Assembly (NCBI GenBank): GCA_937884485.1
Contig: CALGCG010000017.1
Span: 1 to 20,184, forward strand
Direction: 5' to 3'
DNA from: an uncultured Bacteroidales bacterium
Lineage (GTDB): Bacteria > Bacteroidota > Bacteroidia > Bacteroidales > P3
DNA: 20,184 nt
The position numbers and the translations under genes were made by a program. Each line of letters begins with the position of its first letter. The first letter of the stretch is position 1. The notes under the pieces were generated by a model. The model was given only the letters and a program-made list of their open reading frames with translations, searched no databases and was not told the DNA's origin. This document shows, piece by piece, positions 1 to 8,825 of the stretch.

Positions 1-1
1 A

Positions 2-361
2 GGGCTTCTTATCCGGTACGCCTTCCCGGCGTCCGGCGAAGCAGCGGAGGCGATCTGTACGGCAAAGCTTACCCAGACCTTCTTCGGAACGCTGATCCGC
101 GGCACCTTCTGCGGGATCCTCATGTACATGGCGGTGAGCATCTACCGCGACAAGCAGACCATCTCGGGCATCCTGTTCTGCGTCCCCGTCTTCATTCTGG
201 CGGGCTTTGAGCACTCGGTGGCCAATATGTTCTACTTCGGCGCGGCGGGGATGTTCTTCTCGGTGGAGTCCATCATCTATCTGGCCATCGTGGTGCTGGG
301 CAATACCATTGGCGGTATGCTCATGCCTCTGCTGGCTATGCTCAAGCCCAAGGAGGTATAA
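2..361 (+). CDS. Formate/nitrite transporter (FNT) family protein, C-terminal part
   Basis: This is the last ~119 residues of an inner-membrane channel of the FNT (FocA/NirC) family, which carries formate, nitrite or similar small anions. The frame is open from base 2, so the start lies outside the window. Visible family features are a hydrophobic segment around FCGILMYMAVSIYRDKQ, the GFEHSVANMFY stretch typical of FNT proteins, and a last membrane segment with LGNTIGGMLMP. The TAA stop (359-361) lies one base before the purN start, and the purN Shine-Dalgarno box sits inside this gene, so the two were one operon in the source organism. That strong box and the codon use suggest a Firmicutes source, unlike the rest of the window. 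The substrate cannot be told from this fragment. Confidence 0.85.
   Translation, partial: GLLIRYAFPASGEAAEAICTAKLTQTFFGTLIRGTFCGILMYMAVSIYRDKQTISGILFCVPVFILAGFEHSVANMFYFGAAGMFFSVESIIYLAIVVLGNTIGGMLMPLLAMLKPKEV
350..356 (+). promoter_or_regulatory. Canonical Shine-Dalgarno box for purN
   Basis: AAGGAGG lies six bases before the ATG at 363 and fixes that start. It is the only perfect box I see before any gene here; starts such as pepD (10331) and the CobW gene (7454) are preceded by A/T-rich sequence without one, as is usual in Bacteroidetes. Confidence 0.8.
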
Positions 362-362
362 T

Positions 363-656
363 ATGGCAGACTGCAAGAAGATCGCCGTCCTCGTTTCGGG
401 CGGCGGAACCAACCTCCAAGCCCTCATCGACGCCGAAAAGCGCGGTGAGCTGGGGAACGGAAAGATCACCCTCGTCATCGCCTCCAAGCCCGGTGTGTAT
501 GCCCTTGAACGGGCGGCTAACGCGGGCATCGAGGGCCGCGTGCTGGCGCGGAAGGACTACGACAGCATCGCCGCCTACTCCAAGGTTCTGGCCGACGAAA
601 TGACCGCCGCAGGCATCGACCTGGTGGTGCTGGCAGGCTTCCTGACCATCATCGAC
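363..656 (+). pseudogene. purN: purN fragment (phosphoribosylglycinamide formyltransferase, N-terminal half only)
   Basis: Residues 1-97 match the PurN Rossmann half: the strand IAVLVSGGGTNLQ with the GAR phosphate loop, VIASKPGVYALERA, and LVVLAGFLTII. PurN is normally ~190-210 residues. Everything after GFLTII is replaced by PurL, so the catalytic Asn-His-Asp residues and the formyl-folate site are absent and the fragment cannot be an active transformylase. The exact junction is near 650-660 and cannot be placed to the base by eye. Confidence 0.75.
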
Positions 657-3600
657 GACGCTCATTTCGAGGATGAGCTGCTGCAGAAGGCCTACGAGGA
701 GTACATGCAGACCCGCAAGGACCTGAATCGCACCAAGCCCGTCTGCCTGATGGATCTGGCCACCATCGCTGTGCGCTACCTGAAGAAGGAAGGCAAGCTG
801 GATAAGCTGGATGAGTCCGAAGAGATCAACGCCTGCACGGTGAAGATCGATGTGGAAGTGGACGGCGTCACCGAGCCCTGGCTGCTGATGTTCAAGAACG
901 AGACCCACAACCATCCCACGGAGATCGAGCCTTTCGGCGGCGCTGCCACCTGTATCGGCGGTGCCATCCGCGATCCCCTGTCCGGCCGCAGCTATGTGTA
1001 CGGCGCCATGCGCGTCGCCGGCGCTGCTGACCCCACCCGTCCCGTCAGCGAAACCATCAAGGGCAAGCTGCCCCAGCGCAAGCTGGTCACCACCGCTGCT
1101 GCCGGCTATTCCAGCTACGGCAACCAGATCGGTCTGGCCACTGGCATTGTGGATGAGCTGTACCACGACGGCTACGCTGCCAAGCGTATGGAAATCGGCG
1201 CGGTCATCGCTGCCACTCCTGCTGAGAATGTGCGCCGTGAAGTGCCCGCCCCCGGCGATATCGTTATCCTGCTGGGCGGCAGCACCGGCCGTGACGGCTG
1301 CGGCGGCGCCACCGGCTCCTCCAAGAGCCACAAGCTGGAGTCCATCGAGACCTGCGGCGCCGAGGTGCAGAAGGGCAACGCCCCCACCGAGCGCAAGATC
1401 CAGCGCCTGTTCCGCCGCGAGGAGGTGTCGTCGCTCATCAAGAAGTGCAACGACTTCGGCGCCGGCGGCGTCAGTGTGGCCATCGGCGAGCTGGCCGACG
1501 GATTACAGATCAATTTGGACAAGGTTCCCAAGAAATATGCCGGCCTCGACGGCACCGAACTGGCCATCAGCGAGAGCCAGGAGCGTATGGCCGTGGTGGT
1601 CGACCCGAAGGATGTGGACCAGATGCTAAAATATGCCGACGAGGAGAACCTCGAGGCCACGGTGGTGGCCACCGTCACCGAGGAGCCCCGCATGGTCATC
1701 AGCTGGCGCGGCAAGGAGGTGGTCAACCTCAGCCGCCGCTTCATCGACACCAACGGTGCCCACCAGGAGACCACCGTCAGCGTGAAGATGCCTGAGGCTC
1801 CTGAGGCACAGGAGCCCCAGGGCAACCTGAGAGACCTCTGGCTGAAGACCCTCGCCGACCTCAATGTCTGCTCGCAGAAGGGCCTTGTGGAGATGTTCGA
1901 CAGCTCCATCGGCGCCGGCAGCGTGGTGATGCCTTTCGGCGGCCGTTACCAGCTGACGCCCACGCAGAGCATGATTGGCAAGCTGCCCCTCTTGGACGGC
2001 AAGTGCGACACGGTGACCATCATGTCGTATGGTTTAGACCCCTACAAACTCAGCTGGAGTCCGTTCCACGGCGCCGTCTATGCCGTCCTCGATTCGGTGG
2101 CCAAGATTGCCGCCGCCGGTGGCGATGCCAGCCGTGTGCGCCTCACCTTCCAGGAATATTTCAAGAAGCTGGGCAACGACCCCTACCGCTGGGGCGAACC
2201 CTTCAGCGCCCTGCTGGGTGCCTACAACGCCCAGATGGGCCTGCACCTGCCCGCCATCGGAGGCAAGGACTCGATGAGCGGCACCTTCAATGACATCGAT
2301 GTGCCGCCGACGTTCTGCTCGTTTGCAGTGGGCATCAGCGACCTGCAGCACGTGGTTACCCCCGAGCTCAAGAAAGCTGGCAGCCGAATTGTGCTGCTCG
2401 ACGTGAAGCAGAAGGATTACGACATGCCCGACTACGACGATGCCCTCGCACAGTATGCAGCTCTGCGCAAAGGCATTGAGCAAGGACAGGTGCTCTCTGC
2501 TTATTGCATTGGCCGCGGAGCGCTGATTGGCGCTGTCAGCAAGATGGCCTTCGGCAACAAGCTGGGCGTCGCCCTCAATGACACTGTCGCCTTCGGAGAC
2601 CTGAGCAAGGTCAACTATGGATACATCGTTGTCGAGACCCCTGCCGAGGTGAGCAGTCTGCCTTTCCGCTGCCGCGAGATTGGCGTCGTTACCGAAACGC
2701 CGTACTTTGAATATAAGGGTGAGCGTGTCGGCGTCGAGGATGCTCTCGCTGCTTGGCAGAAACCTCTCGAAGGTGTCTTCCCCACGCGGTCGAACAGTCA
2801 GATAAGCCCGATATGTCCTGTAAGCCCCATGAGCTTCAAGGATATCCACCTCTGCCAGCATAAGGTGGCCAAACCGCATGTCTTCATTCCCGCCTTCCCC
2901 GGCACCAACTGCGAGTACGACAGCGCCCGCGCCTTCAACCGCGCCGGTGCCGAGAGCGAAATCATCGTTTTCCGCAACCAGAACGGCCAGCAGATCCGCG
3001 AGAGCGTGGAGGCCTATGTCGAGGCCATCCGTCGCAGCCAGATTGTCATGATTCCCGGCGGCTTCAGCGCCGGCGACGAGCCTGAAGGCAGCGCCAAGTT
3101 CATCACCAGCGTCTTCCGCAATCCGAAGATTGCCGATGCCGTGATGGAACTCCTCAACAAGCGTGACGGCCTGATGCTCGGCATCTGCAACGGCTTCCAG
3201 GCGTTGGTCAAGCTGGGCCTTGTGCCCTACGGCGAAATCCGTCCGCAGGCCGCGGATGCTCCCACGCTGACCTTCAACACCATCGGCCGCCACCAGAGCA
3301 AGATGGCCTACACTCGCGTCACCTCCAACCTCAGCCCCTGGCTGCGCAAGGCCGAGCTGGGTGCCACCTATGTCATCCCCATCTCGCATGGCGAGGGCCG
3401 CTTTGTGGCGCCGCAGGAGTGGATCGACCGTCTGTTCAAGAACGGCCAGGTGGCCACGCAGTATGTCGACCTGCAGGGCAACCCCACCATGGACGAGGAG
3501 TACAACATGAACGGTTCCTACATGGCCATCGAGGGCATCACCAGCCCCGACGGACGTGTCTTTGGCAAGATGGGCCACTCGGAGCGTCGCAGCAAAGGCT

Positions 3601-3668
3601 CTGCTTTGAATATCTACGGCAACGACGACCAGCAGATCTTCGAGAGCGGCGTGCAGTACTTCAAGTAA
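363..3668 (+). CDS. purL: Chimeric reading frame: PurN N-terminus joined to phosphoribosylformylglycinamidine synthase (PurL) lacking its N-terminus
   Basis: The 1101-residue frame is mostly PurL, which converts FGAR, ATP and glutamine to FGAM in de novo purine synthesis in the cytosol. Residues 1-97 are the start of PurN; PurL begins at about residue 98. Visible PurL features are the substrate/ATP region FKNETHNHPTEIEPFGGAAT, the GGSTGRDGCGGATGSS loop, NDFGAGGVSVAIGELADG, IGGKDSMSGTF in the second synthase half, and a C-terminal glutamine amidotransferase domain with nucleophile C942 (GICNGFQ) and H1009/E1011 (SHGEGRF). The single-chain Clostridia/Bacteroidetes-type enzyme is usually ~1230-1260 residues, so roughly the first 230-260 (PurS-like domain, linker, HCRHTTF motif) are missing. 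A 9-bp repeat interrupts the linker at 2802-2837. Leucine codons are 19/19 CTG from 675 to 1411 and mixed afterwards. An in-frame extension back to 207 overlaps the transporter and is rejected. Confidence 0.8.
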   Translation: MADCKKIAVLVSGGGTNLQALIDAEKRGELGNGKITLVIASKPGVYALERAANAGIEGRVLARKDYDSIAAYSKVLADEMTAAGIDLVVLAGFLTIIDDAHFEDELLQKAYEEYMQTRKDLNRTKPVCLMDLATIAVRYLKKEGKLDKLDESEEINACTVKIDVEVDGVTEPWLLMFKNETHNHPTEIEPFGGAATCIGGAIRDPLSGRSYVYGAMRVAGAADPTRPVSETIKGKLPQRKLVTTAAAGYSSYGNQIGLATGIVDELYHDGYAAKRMEIGAVIAATPAENVRREVPAPGDIVILLGGSTGRDGCGGATGSSKSHKLESIETCGAEVQKGNAPTERKIQRLFRREEVSSLIKKCNDFGAGGVSVAIGELADGLQINLDKVPKKYAGLDGTELAISESQERMAVVVDPKDVDQMLKYADEENLEATVVATVTEEPRMVISWRGKEVVNLSRRFIDTNGAHQETTVSVKMPEAPEAQEPQGNLRDLWLKTLADLNVCSQKGLVEMFDSSIGAGSVVMPFGGRYQLTPTQSMIGKLPLLDGKCDTVTIMSYGLDPYKLSWSPFHGAVYAVLDSVAKIAAAGGDASRVRLTFQEYFKKLGNDPYRWGEPFSALLGAYNAQMGLHLPAIGGKDSMSGTFNDIDVPPTFCSFAVGISDLQHVVTPELKKAGSRIVLLDVKQKDYDMPDYDDALAQYAALRKGIEQGQVLSAYCIGRGALIGAVSKMAFGNKLGVALNDTVAFGDLSKVNYGYIVVETPAEVSSLPFRCREIGVVTETPYFEYKGERVGVEDALAAWQKPLEGVFPTRSNSQISPICPVSPMSFKDIHLCQHKVAKPHVFIPAFPGTNCEYDSARAFNRAGAESEIIVFRNQNGQQIRESVEAYVEAIRRSQIVMIPGGFSAGDEPEGSAKFITSVFRNPKIADAVMELLNKRDGLMLGICNGFQALVKLGLVPYGEIRPQAADAPTLTFNTIGRHQSKMAYTRVTSNLSPWLRKAELGATYVIPISHGEGRFVAPQEWIDRLFKNGQVATQYVDLQGNPTMDEEYNMNGSYMAIEGITSPDGRVFGKMGHSERRSKGSALNIYGNDDQQIFESGVQYFK
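2802..2837 (+). repeat. Degenerate 9-bp tandem repeat in the PurL linker
   Basis: Four 9-bp units (ATAAGCCCG, ATATGTCCT, GTAAGCCCC, ATGAGCTTC) run in frame and encode ISP, ICP, VSP, MSF. They lie between the second synthase half and the glutamine amidotransferase domain, a linker whose length is likely free to vary. The unit is divisible by three, so the frame is kept. Confidence 0.6.
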
Positions 3669-3690
3669 TAAGTCACCTCCTGACGAAAAC

Positions 3691-3722
3691 AGGGCGCTTC
3701 CACCATAGGAACGCCCTTTTTT
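3691..3722 (+). terminator. Rho-independent terminator after purL
   Basis: AGGGCG (3691-3696) pairs with CGCCCT (3712-3717), extended by TTCC/GGAA with one bulged C, around a six-base loop, and is followed by a T run. It starts 22 bases after the purL stop. Confidence 0.8.
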
Positions 3723-3746
3723 CGCCAAGTGTAACCATGATGCAAT

Positions 3747-4376
3747 ATGAATCTATTAAGTGTTGCCCCCATGAAGGTCAAAGACATCGGCCAATGTGCC
3801 GAATTGTCGGTACAGGCTTTCGCCGACTACGAATATTTTACCCACTTCTACCCTGACCGCGAGGAGCGGCTGGCGTTTATGCGGGCCATGATTCGCAGCG
3901 AGTACCGCACCACACGTCGCAGGGCGCACTTTCTCATCGGACAGAACGGCAATATGCCCGTGGCTGTGGCCGACCTCTTCCCGCCCGAATGGAAGAAGCC
4001 TTCCGACTTGCAGTACTTGCTGCATGGCTGGGGACGTGTGCTGCGGTTGCCGAAGCAGGACGTCGTCAAGGAGTGGCTGTCAATGGACGAACGCGCCGGA
4101 CGCTACTGTCATTCGCTGCTCGGCGGTACAACGTGGTACCTCAGTTCTCTCACCGTCAGCCCCGACCAGCAGGGCAAAGGCTATGGCCGTGAGATGCTGA
4201 TGGACGTCGTCATCCCTTATATCCGTCGGCATGACGGCTCCCGCCTCTGTTTCTTTACCAACAGCGAGAGCAACTTGGCGTTCTATCAGCATTTGGGTTT
4301 CGAGGTGGCTGACTACCAAGAACTCGACTGCCGAGGACATAAGATGGGCAGTTGGAGTTTTGTCCGAGACTTGTAA
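3747..4376 (+). CDS. GNAT-family N-acetyltransferase
   Basis: This 209-residue cytosolic protein has the GNAT fold, which moves an acyl group from acyl-CoA to an amine. Motif A is clear in LSSLTVSPDQQGKGYGREML (the Q-x-x-G-x-G pyrophosphate loop), followed by motif B-like SESNLAFYQHLGFEVADY, where the tyrosine is the usual general acid. The N-terminal 100 residues are less typical, with a helix rich in aromatic and charged residues. The substrate cannot be inferred. The ATG at 3747 gives MNLLSVAPMKV; an ATG at 3771 is a possible alternative and also keeps the domain. The gene follows the purL terminator and lies 26 bases before the flavin-reductase-like gene, so it probably opens this forward gene run. 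No promoter was recognised. Confidence 0.85.
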   Translation: MNLLSVAPMKVKDIGQCAELSVQAFADYEYFTHFYPDREERLAFMRAMIRSEYRTTRRRAHFLIGQNGNMPVAVADLFPPEWKKPSDLQYLLHGWGRVLRLPKQDVVKEWLSMDERAGRYCHSLLGGTTWYLSSLTVSPDQQGKGYGREMLMDVVIPYIRRHDGSRLCFFTNSESNLAFYQHLGFEVADYQELDCRGHKMGSWSFVRDL

Positions 4377-4402
4377 ACAGGCAACTAATCAACAATAGTA
4401 TA

Positions 4403-5020
4403 ATGAAACGAACAATAGTGTTGTTATTCGCAGCTGTCCTGCTGCTTCCCACACTGGGTGGCTGCAGTGGCACAACGCAGAATAGCGAAAAGCAAGACAC
4501 CACGATGAACACAGAACTCAAACCTTTCGATGTGCAGAAGGACTTTGCTGACAATGGTTTCACCTTCTTCACCCGCAACCTTATCCTTTGCTGCGGCGAC
4601 AGCACCGAGAGCAACGCCATGACCATTGGCTGGGGCGGCATCGGCAACTACCTTGGCCACGAACGTCCGGCAGTGACGGTCTATGTGGCTCCCGCGCGTT
4701 ACACCTACGAATTCATGGAGCGCCACCCACGCTTCACCATCATGGAATTCGACGACCCGCATATTTGGCAGTACCTGGGCAAGAACAGCGGTCGTGATGG
4801 CGATAAAGCCGCCGCCCTCGGCCTCCATGTGGCCTACACCGACAACGGTACCCCCTACTATGAGGAGGCCAGCCTTGTCATTGAGTGCGAGACCATGACT
4901 GCTTGGCACCAAACCGCCGCCGACTTCCGCAGCGACACCCCACGTAAATGGTACGACGGCTTCGAAGCCGGCATACACACCGTCTACATCGGCGAAGTCC
5001 TCGCCGCCTGGCGCAGATAA
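4403..5020 (+). CDS. Flavin reductase-like (FMN-binding split barrel) protein with lipoprotein signal
   Basis: The core (from FDVQKDFADNGFTFFTRN) matches the Bacteroidetes flavin reductase-like family, with SNAMTIGWGGIGN, RPAVTVYVAPARYTYEF and a C-terminal VYIGEVLAAW; such proteins bind FMN in a split beta-barrel. Family members are normally cytosolic, but this frame begins MKRTIVLLFAAVLLLP followed by TLGGC, a good SPII lipobox with Cys21, suggesting an anchored lipoprotein. An in-frame ATG at 4505 (MNTELKPFDV) would give a soluble version without the signal, so two products are possible. I chose 4403 because the lysine/arginine start, hydrophobic stretch and lipobox are unlikely by chance. 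An extension back to 4352 overlaps the acetyltransferase and is unsupported. The substrate is unknown. Confidence 0.8.
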   Translation: MKRTIVLLFAAVLLLPTLGGCSGTTQNSEKQDTTMNTELKPFDVQKDFADNGFTFFTRNLILCCGDSTESNAMTIGWGGIGNYLGHERPAVTVYVAPARYTYEFMERHPRFTIMEFDDPHIWQYLGKNSGRDGDKAAALGLHVAYTDNGTPYYEEASLVIECETMTAWHQTAADFRSDTPRKWYDGFEAGIHTVYIGEVLAAWRR

Positions 5021-5122
5021 AACTCAAAATGCTAAAGACAGGCTGAATCCTTGAAGAAAAGCGGTATTCAGACCGTGAAACCATGTAAATGGACGAAGCC
5101 AGTGTTAAACGTAAACGAAACT

Positions 5123-5626
5123 ATGGCACTGATAAAACAATACAAAGGCCTTTCGCCCCGCTGGGGCAAGGACTGCTATTTCAGTGAAAATGCCACCTTG
5201 GTGGGCGATGTGACATTGGGCGACGAATGCTCGGTGTGGTTCAACGCTGTGGTGCGCGGTGACGTGGCATCCATCACCATCGGCGACCGCACCAACATAC
5301 AGGACGGCAGCTGCGTTCACGTCACTCACGACACCGGCCCCACCCATATCGGCAGCGACGTGACCATAGGCCATAACGTGACAGTTCATGCTTGTACCAT
5401 CCACGACCACGCCCTCATAGGCATGGGGGCTACCTTGCTTGATGGCTGCGAGGTGGGCGAGGGTGCTATCGTTGCGGCAGGGGCGCTTGTGCTGCAAGGA
5501 ACCAAAATCCCGCCCTGCGAGATATGGGGCGGCGTACCGGCACGCTACCTTAAGTCCGCCACTCCAACCGACAACGCAGCCCACTATGTGGTATACGCGC
5601 GAGAATACATGAAAGAAGAACAATAA
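5123..5626 (+). CDS. Gamma-carbonic anhydrase-like hexapeptide-repeat protein
   Basis: This 167-residue protein is a left-handed beta-helix of the YrdA/CaiE/gamma-carbonic anhydrase group, which forms trimers with metal sites between subunits. Hexapeptide turns run from about residue 24 (ATLVGDVTLGDECSVWFNAVVRGD) to 135. Likely metal ligands are His66 or His69 (VHVTHD), His84 and His89 (GHNVTVHACTI), and the conserved RGD and NIQDG turns are present. Length and layout fit the family. Homologues may hydrate CO2 or act on other metabolites; activity cannot be decided here. The ATG at 5123 begins directly with the conserved MALIKQYKGLSP; an upstream TTG-initiated extension to 5051 adds unrelated residues. 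It follows the flavin-reductase-like gene by about 100 bases with no terminator in between. Confidence 0.87.
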   Translation: MALIKQYKGLSPRWGKDCYFSENATLVGDVTLGDECSVWFNAVVRGDVASITIGDRTNIQDGSCVHVTHDTGPTHIGSDVTIGHNVTVHACTIHDHALIGMGATLLDGCEVGEGAIVAAGALVLQGTKIPPCEIWGGVPARYLKSATPTDNAAHYVVYAREYMKEEQ

Positions 5627-5737
5627 GGAAAGGTGCTAAAATGGAACAGCGCATGGCGTTTATAGGAAGGTGTCCGCACGATTGATAGTGCAGCCAGTAG
5701 GCAGGGACATATCAATTAAACTGAAAAAACGTTGAAC

Positions 5738-6598
5738 ATGACACTGAAAAACGACAAGATAACCATCGAGATTTCTTCGCATGGGGCAGAATTGTTGAGC
5801 CTGAAGAGTGAGGGTCGTGAATATATATGGAACGGAGATGCCGCCTATTGGAACCGACACGCGCCAATACTTTTCCCCGCCGTGGGTAAGCCGTACCGGA
5901 ACACCATCCGTATCGACGGACAAGCCTACACCATGAAACAGCACGGCTTTGCCCGCGACAGCGAGTTCGAGGAGGTGGGTGACAACACGCTTCGCATGCT
6001 CGGCGCAGAGGGTCACGACAATTACCCCTATCGTTATGATTTGGAAGCGCACTATCGACTGGACGGAAACATCGTGGAAATCACCTGGACGGTGTCCAGC
6101 CGCGACAGTCGCGACATGCACTTCCAGATTGGTGCCCATCCAGGCTTCATGCTGCCGGACTACGATGCCACCGACGCCATCCAAGGCTACGTGCGCTATC
6201 TCGACCGAGAGGACAGGGCTGTGAGCCCCACCATTACCTCGGCCCTGGCCGACGGCAACCGCGTACCCCTTGCCCAGCCGCAAACCATTCCTGCCGTAAT
6301 GCCCCTCACTGCCGACACCTTTGCCCACGACGCCCTCGTCTTCGAACAGGGCCAGGTGGCAGAGGCTGTGCTCTGCGACAAGCAGGGCCGTGCCGTGCTC
6401 AGCGTCCTTTGCCCCCAAGCCGAAGCCTTCGGCGTATGGGCTCCGCACAAGGAGGGATGCCCCTTTGTATGCCTCGAGCCCTGGTGCGGCATCTGCGACG
6501 AGAGCGGCTACTGCGGCGACATCGCCGACCGCACCTACAGCCACCGCCTTGCTCCATCCGAACAATATCAATTCACCTATAAAATAAAACTACAATGA
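5738..6598 (+). CDS. Aldose 1-epimerase family protein (LacX-like)
   Basis: This 286-residue galactose-mutarotase-fold protein belongs to the LacX-like subgroup that interconverts sugar anomers or binds hexoses. Visible landmarks are the N-terminal GAELLSLKSEGREYIWNGD, FPAVGKPYRN, the catalytic-type histidine H69 in KQHGFARDSEF, a second histidine in GAHPGF, and a C-terminal glutamate in CLEPWCGICD. Length is normal. The ATG at 5738 is preferred over a TTG at 5732. Its stop overlaps the start of the next gene as ATGA (6595-6598), so the two are probably translationally coupled. The roughly 110 bases before it carry no promoter or hairpin that I recognise. The sugar substrate is not deducible. 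Confidence 0.88.
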   Translation: MTLKNDKITIEISSHGAELLSLKSEGREYIWNGDAAYWNRHAPILFPAVGKPYRNTIRIDGQAYTMKQHGFARDSEFEEVGDNTLRMLGAEGHDNYPYRYDLEAHYRLDGNIVEITWTVSSRDSRDMHFQIGAHPGFMLPDYDATDAIQGYVRYLDREDRAVSPTITSALADGNRVPLAQPQTIPAVMPLTADTFAHDALVFEQGQVAEAVLCDKQGRAVLSVLCPQAEAFGVWAPHKEGCPFVCLEPWCGICDESGYCGDIADRTYSHRLAPSEQYQFTYKIKLQ

Positions 6599-7428
6599 AA
6601 CGACTCACCTTAACCTTCGCACTCGCGGCCCTGCTCTTGGCCGGGTGCACCCGAGACAAAGAATTCACCACCCGCAGCATCAACGGCACGCAGTGCTTCC
6701 TGCTGGGTTACGACGAACAGATGGGCCCCTGGGGTGACACCCTTGGGCTGAAGAAGACCCTCGAGGTGGAATGGCCCGACAAGGGGGTCCTCTCCGCCGC
6801 CGCCGAGCGCGAGCTGATGAAGCTCTGCTTCGACGACAGTACCTTCGCCAACGGCGACGAAGCCGCCCGCGAGTGGCTCTCCAAACCCTACATCTACACC
6901 GACGACGGCGTGGCTCCGCATGTCGAGACCGTCGACACCCTCGACGAAAGCAAAGAGTTCAGCTACATGGCCGTGCGCTGCAACAGCACGCACGACAGCG
7001 CGCTGGCCACCTTCCACGTCGGCATCGAGACCTTCGGCGCCGGCGCCGCCCACGGCATTTACTCGTCGCACACACTCACCGTCGACCTCGAGAGCGGCAA
7101 TGTCGTCCGCCTCACCGACCTCGTCAGCGACACCAACCTCCTCTGCCAGGCCATCGCCCGCGCCATCTTCGACCTCGACGCCAACAAGGACATCCGCGAG
7201 TGTCTCTTCGACGAGTACCGGAACGCCGACCGCATGCCTATGCCCGCCAGCTTCTTCGTCGACAGCGCCCGCAACAACATCACCATCAGCTACGACCTCT
7301 ACCACATCCAGCCCTACGCCTGCGGCATCCCCTCGGTGGTGCTGCCCATCTTCTGGCTCTCCAAGCACGTCGAGCTCACCCCCTACGCCAAGCGCCTCTT
7401 CGGCCCCGACAGCTACATCAAAGAGTGA
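6595..7428 (+). CDS. DUF3298/RsiV-like lipoprotein
   Basis: This 277-residue protein begins with a short SPII signal (MKRLTLTFALAALLLAGC, Cys18), so it should be anchored on the outer face of a membrane. The C-terminal half resembles the DUF3298 domain of RsiV-type proteins: AAHGIYSSHTLTVDLESG, the acidic RLTDLVSD, and YDLYHIQPYACGIPSVVLP. In Bacillus, RsiV is a lysozyme-sensing anti-sigma factor. Here there is no transmembrane anti-sigma segment and no sigma factor beside it, so I infer only an envelope protein, possibly ligand-binding. Its start overlaps the epimerase stop by four bases, and the CobW-type gene follows 25 bases later in the same direction, suggesting an operon. The call rests on motif memory. 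Confidence 0.75.
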   Translation: MKRLTLTFALAALLLAGCTRDKEFTTRSINGTQCFLLGYDEQMGPWGDTLGLKKTLEVEWPDKGVLSAAAERELMKLCFDDSTFANGDEAAREWLSKPYIYTDDGVAPHVETVDTLDESKEFSYMAVRCNSTHDSALATFHVGIETFGAGAAHGIYSSHTLTVDLESGNVVRLTDLVSDTNLLCQAIARAIFDLDANKDIRECLFDEYRNADRMPMPASFFVDSARNNITISYDLYHIQPYACGIPSVVLPIFWLSKHVELTPYAKRLFGPDSYIKE

Positions 7429-7453
7429 CACCATAAACCTTAAACTTTATCAA

Positions 7454-8746
<1,293 letters not shown>

Positions 8747-8781
8747 TAAATACTCGGCAGTTGTACTGTCTTGTAAATGCA

Positions 8782-8813
8782 AAAAAAAGCGAGTCTCTCG
8801 ACTCGCTTTTTTT
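8782..8813. terminator. Bidirectional rho-independent terminator between convergent genes
   Basis: A perfect 14-bp stem (A7-GCGAGTC with GACTCGC-T7) closes a TCTC loop. It begins 35 bases after the CobW-type stop and ends 12 bases before the convergent lipoprotein stop, with A and T runs on both sides, so it can serve both strands. Confidence 0.92.
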
Positions 8814-8825
8814 AATAGGTTTGTT

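Noticed and set aside
207..362. Extension of the purN-purL frame back to 207
   Set aside because: It overlaps the transporter in another frame with unnatural Trp/Ser/Cys-rich residues, while a perfect Shine-Dalgarno box marks the ATG at 363.
363..3668. A genuine bifunctional PurN-PurL enzyme
   Set aside because: Both partners lack essential parts at the join, and codon use changes around it; a misassembly explains it better.
2034..3728. 564-residue minus-strand open frame opposite purL
   Set aside because: It is an Ala/Val/Gly/Leu-rich antisense shadow of a high-GC gene with no domain.
5627..5737. Promoter or regulatory RNA before the epimerase gene
   Set aside because: No TAnnTTTG box and no stable hairpin could be found in these 111 bases.
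6920..7453. N-terminal extension of the CobW-type gene
   Set aside because: It runs out of phase through the DUF3298 gene as Ser/Pro/Thr-rich nonsense; the P-loop strand starts at 7454.
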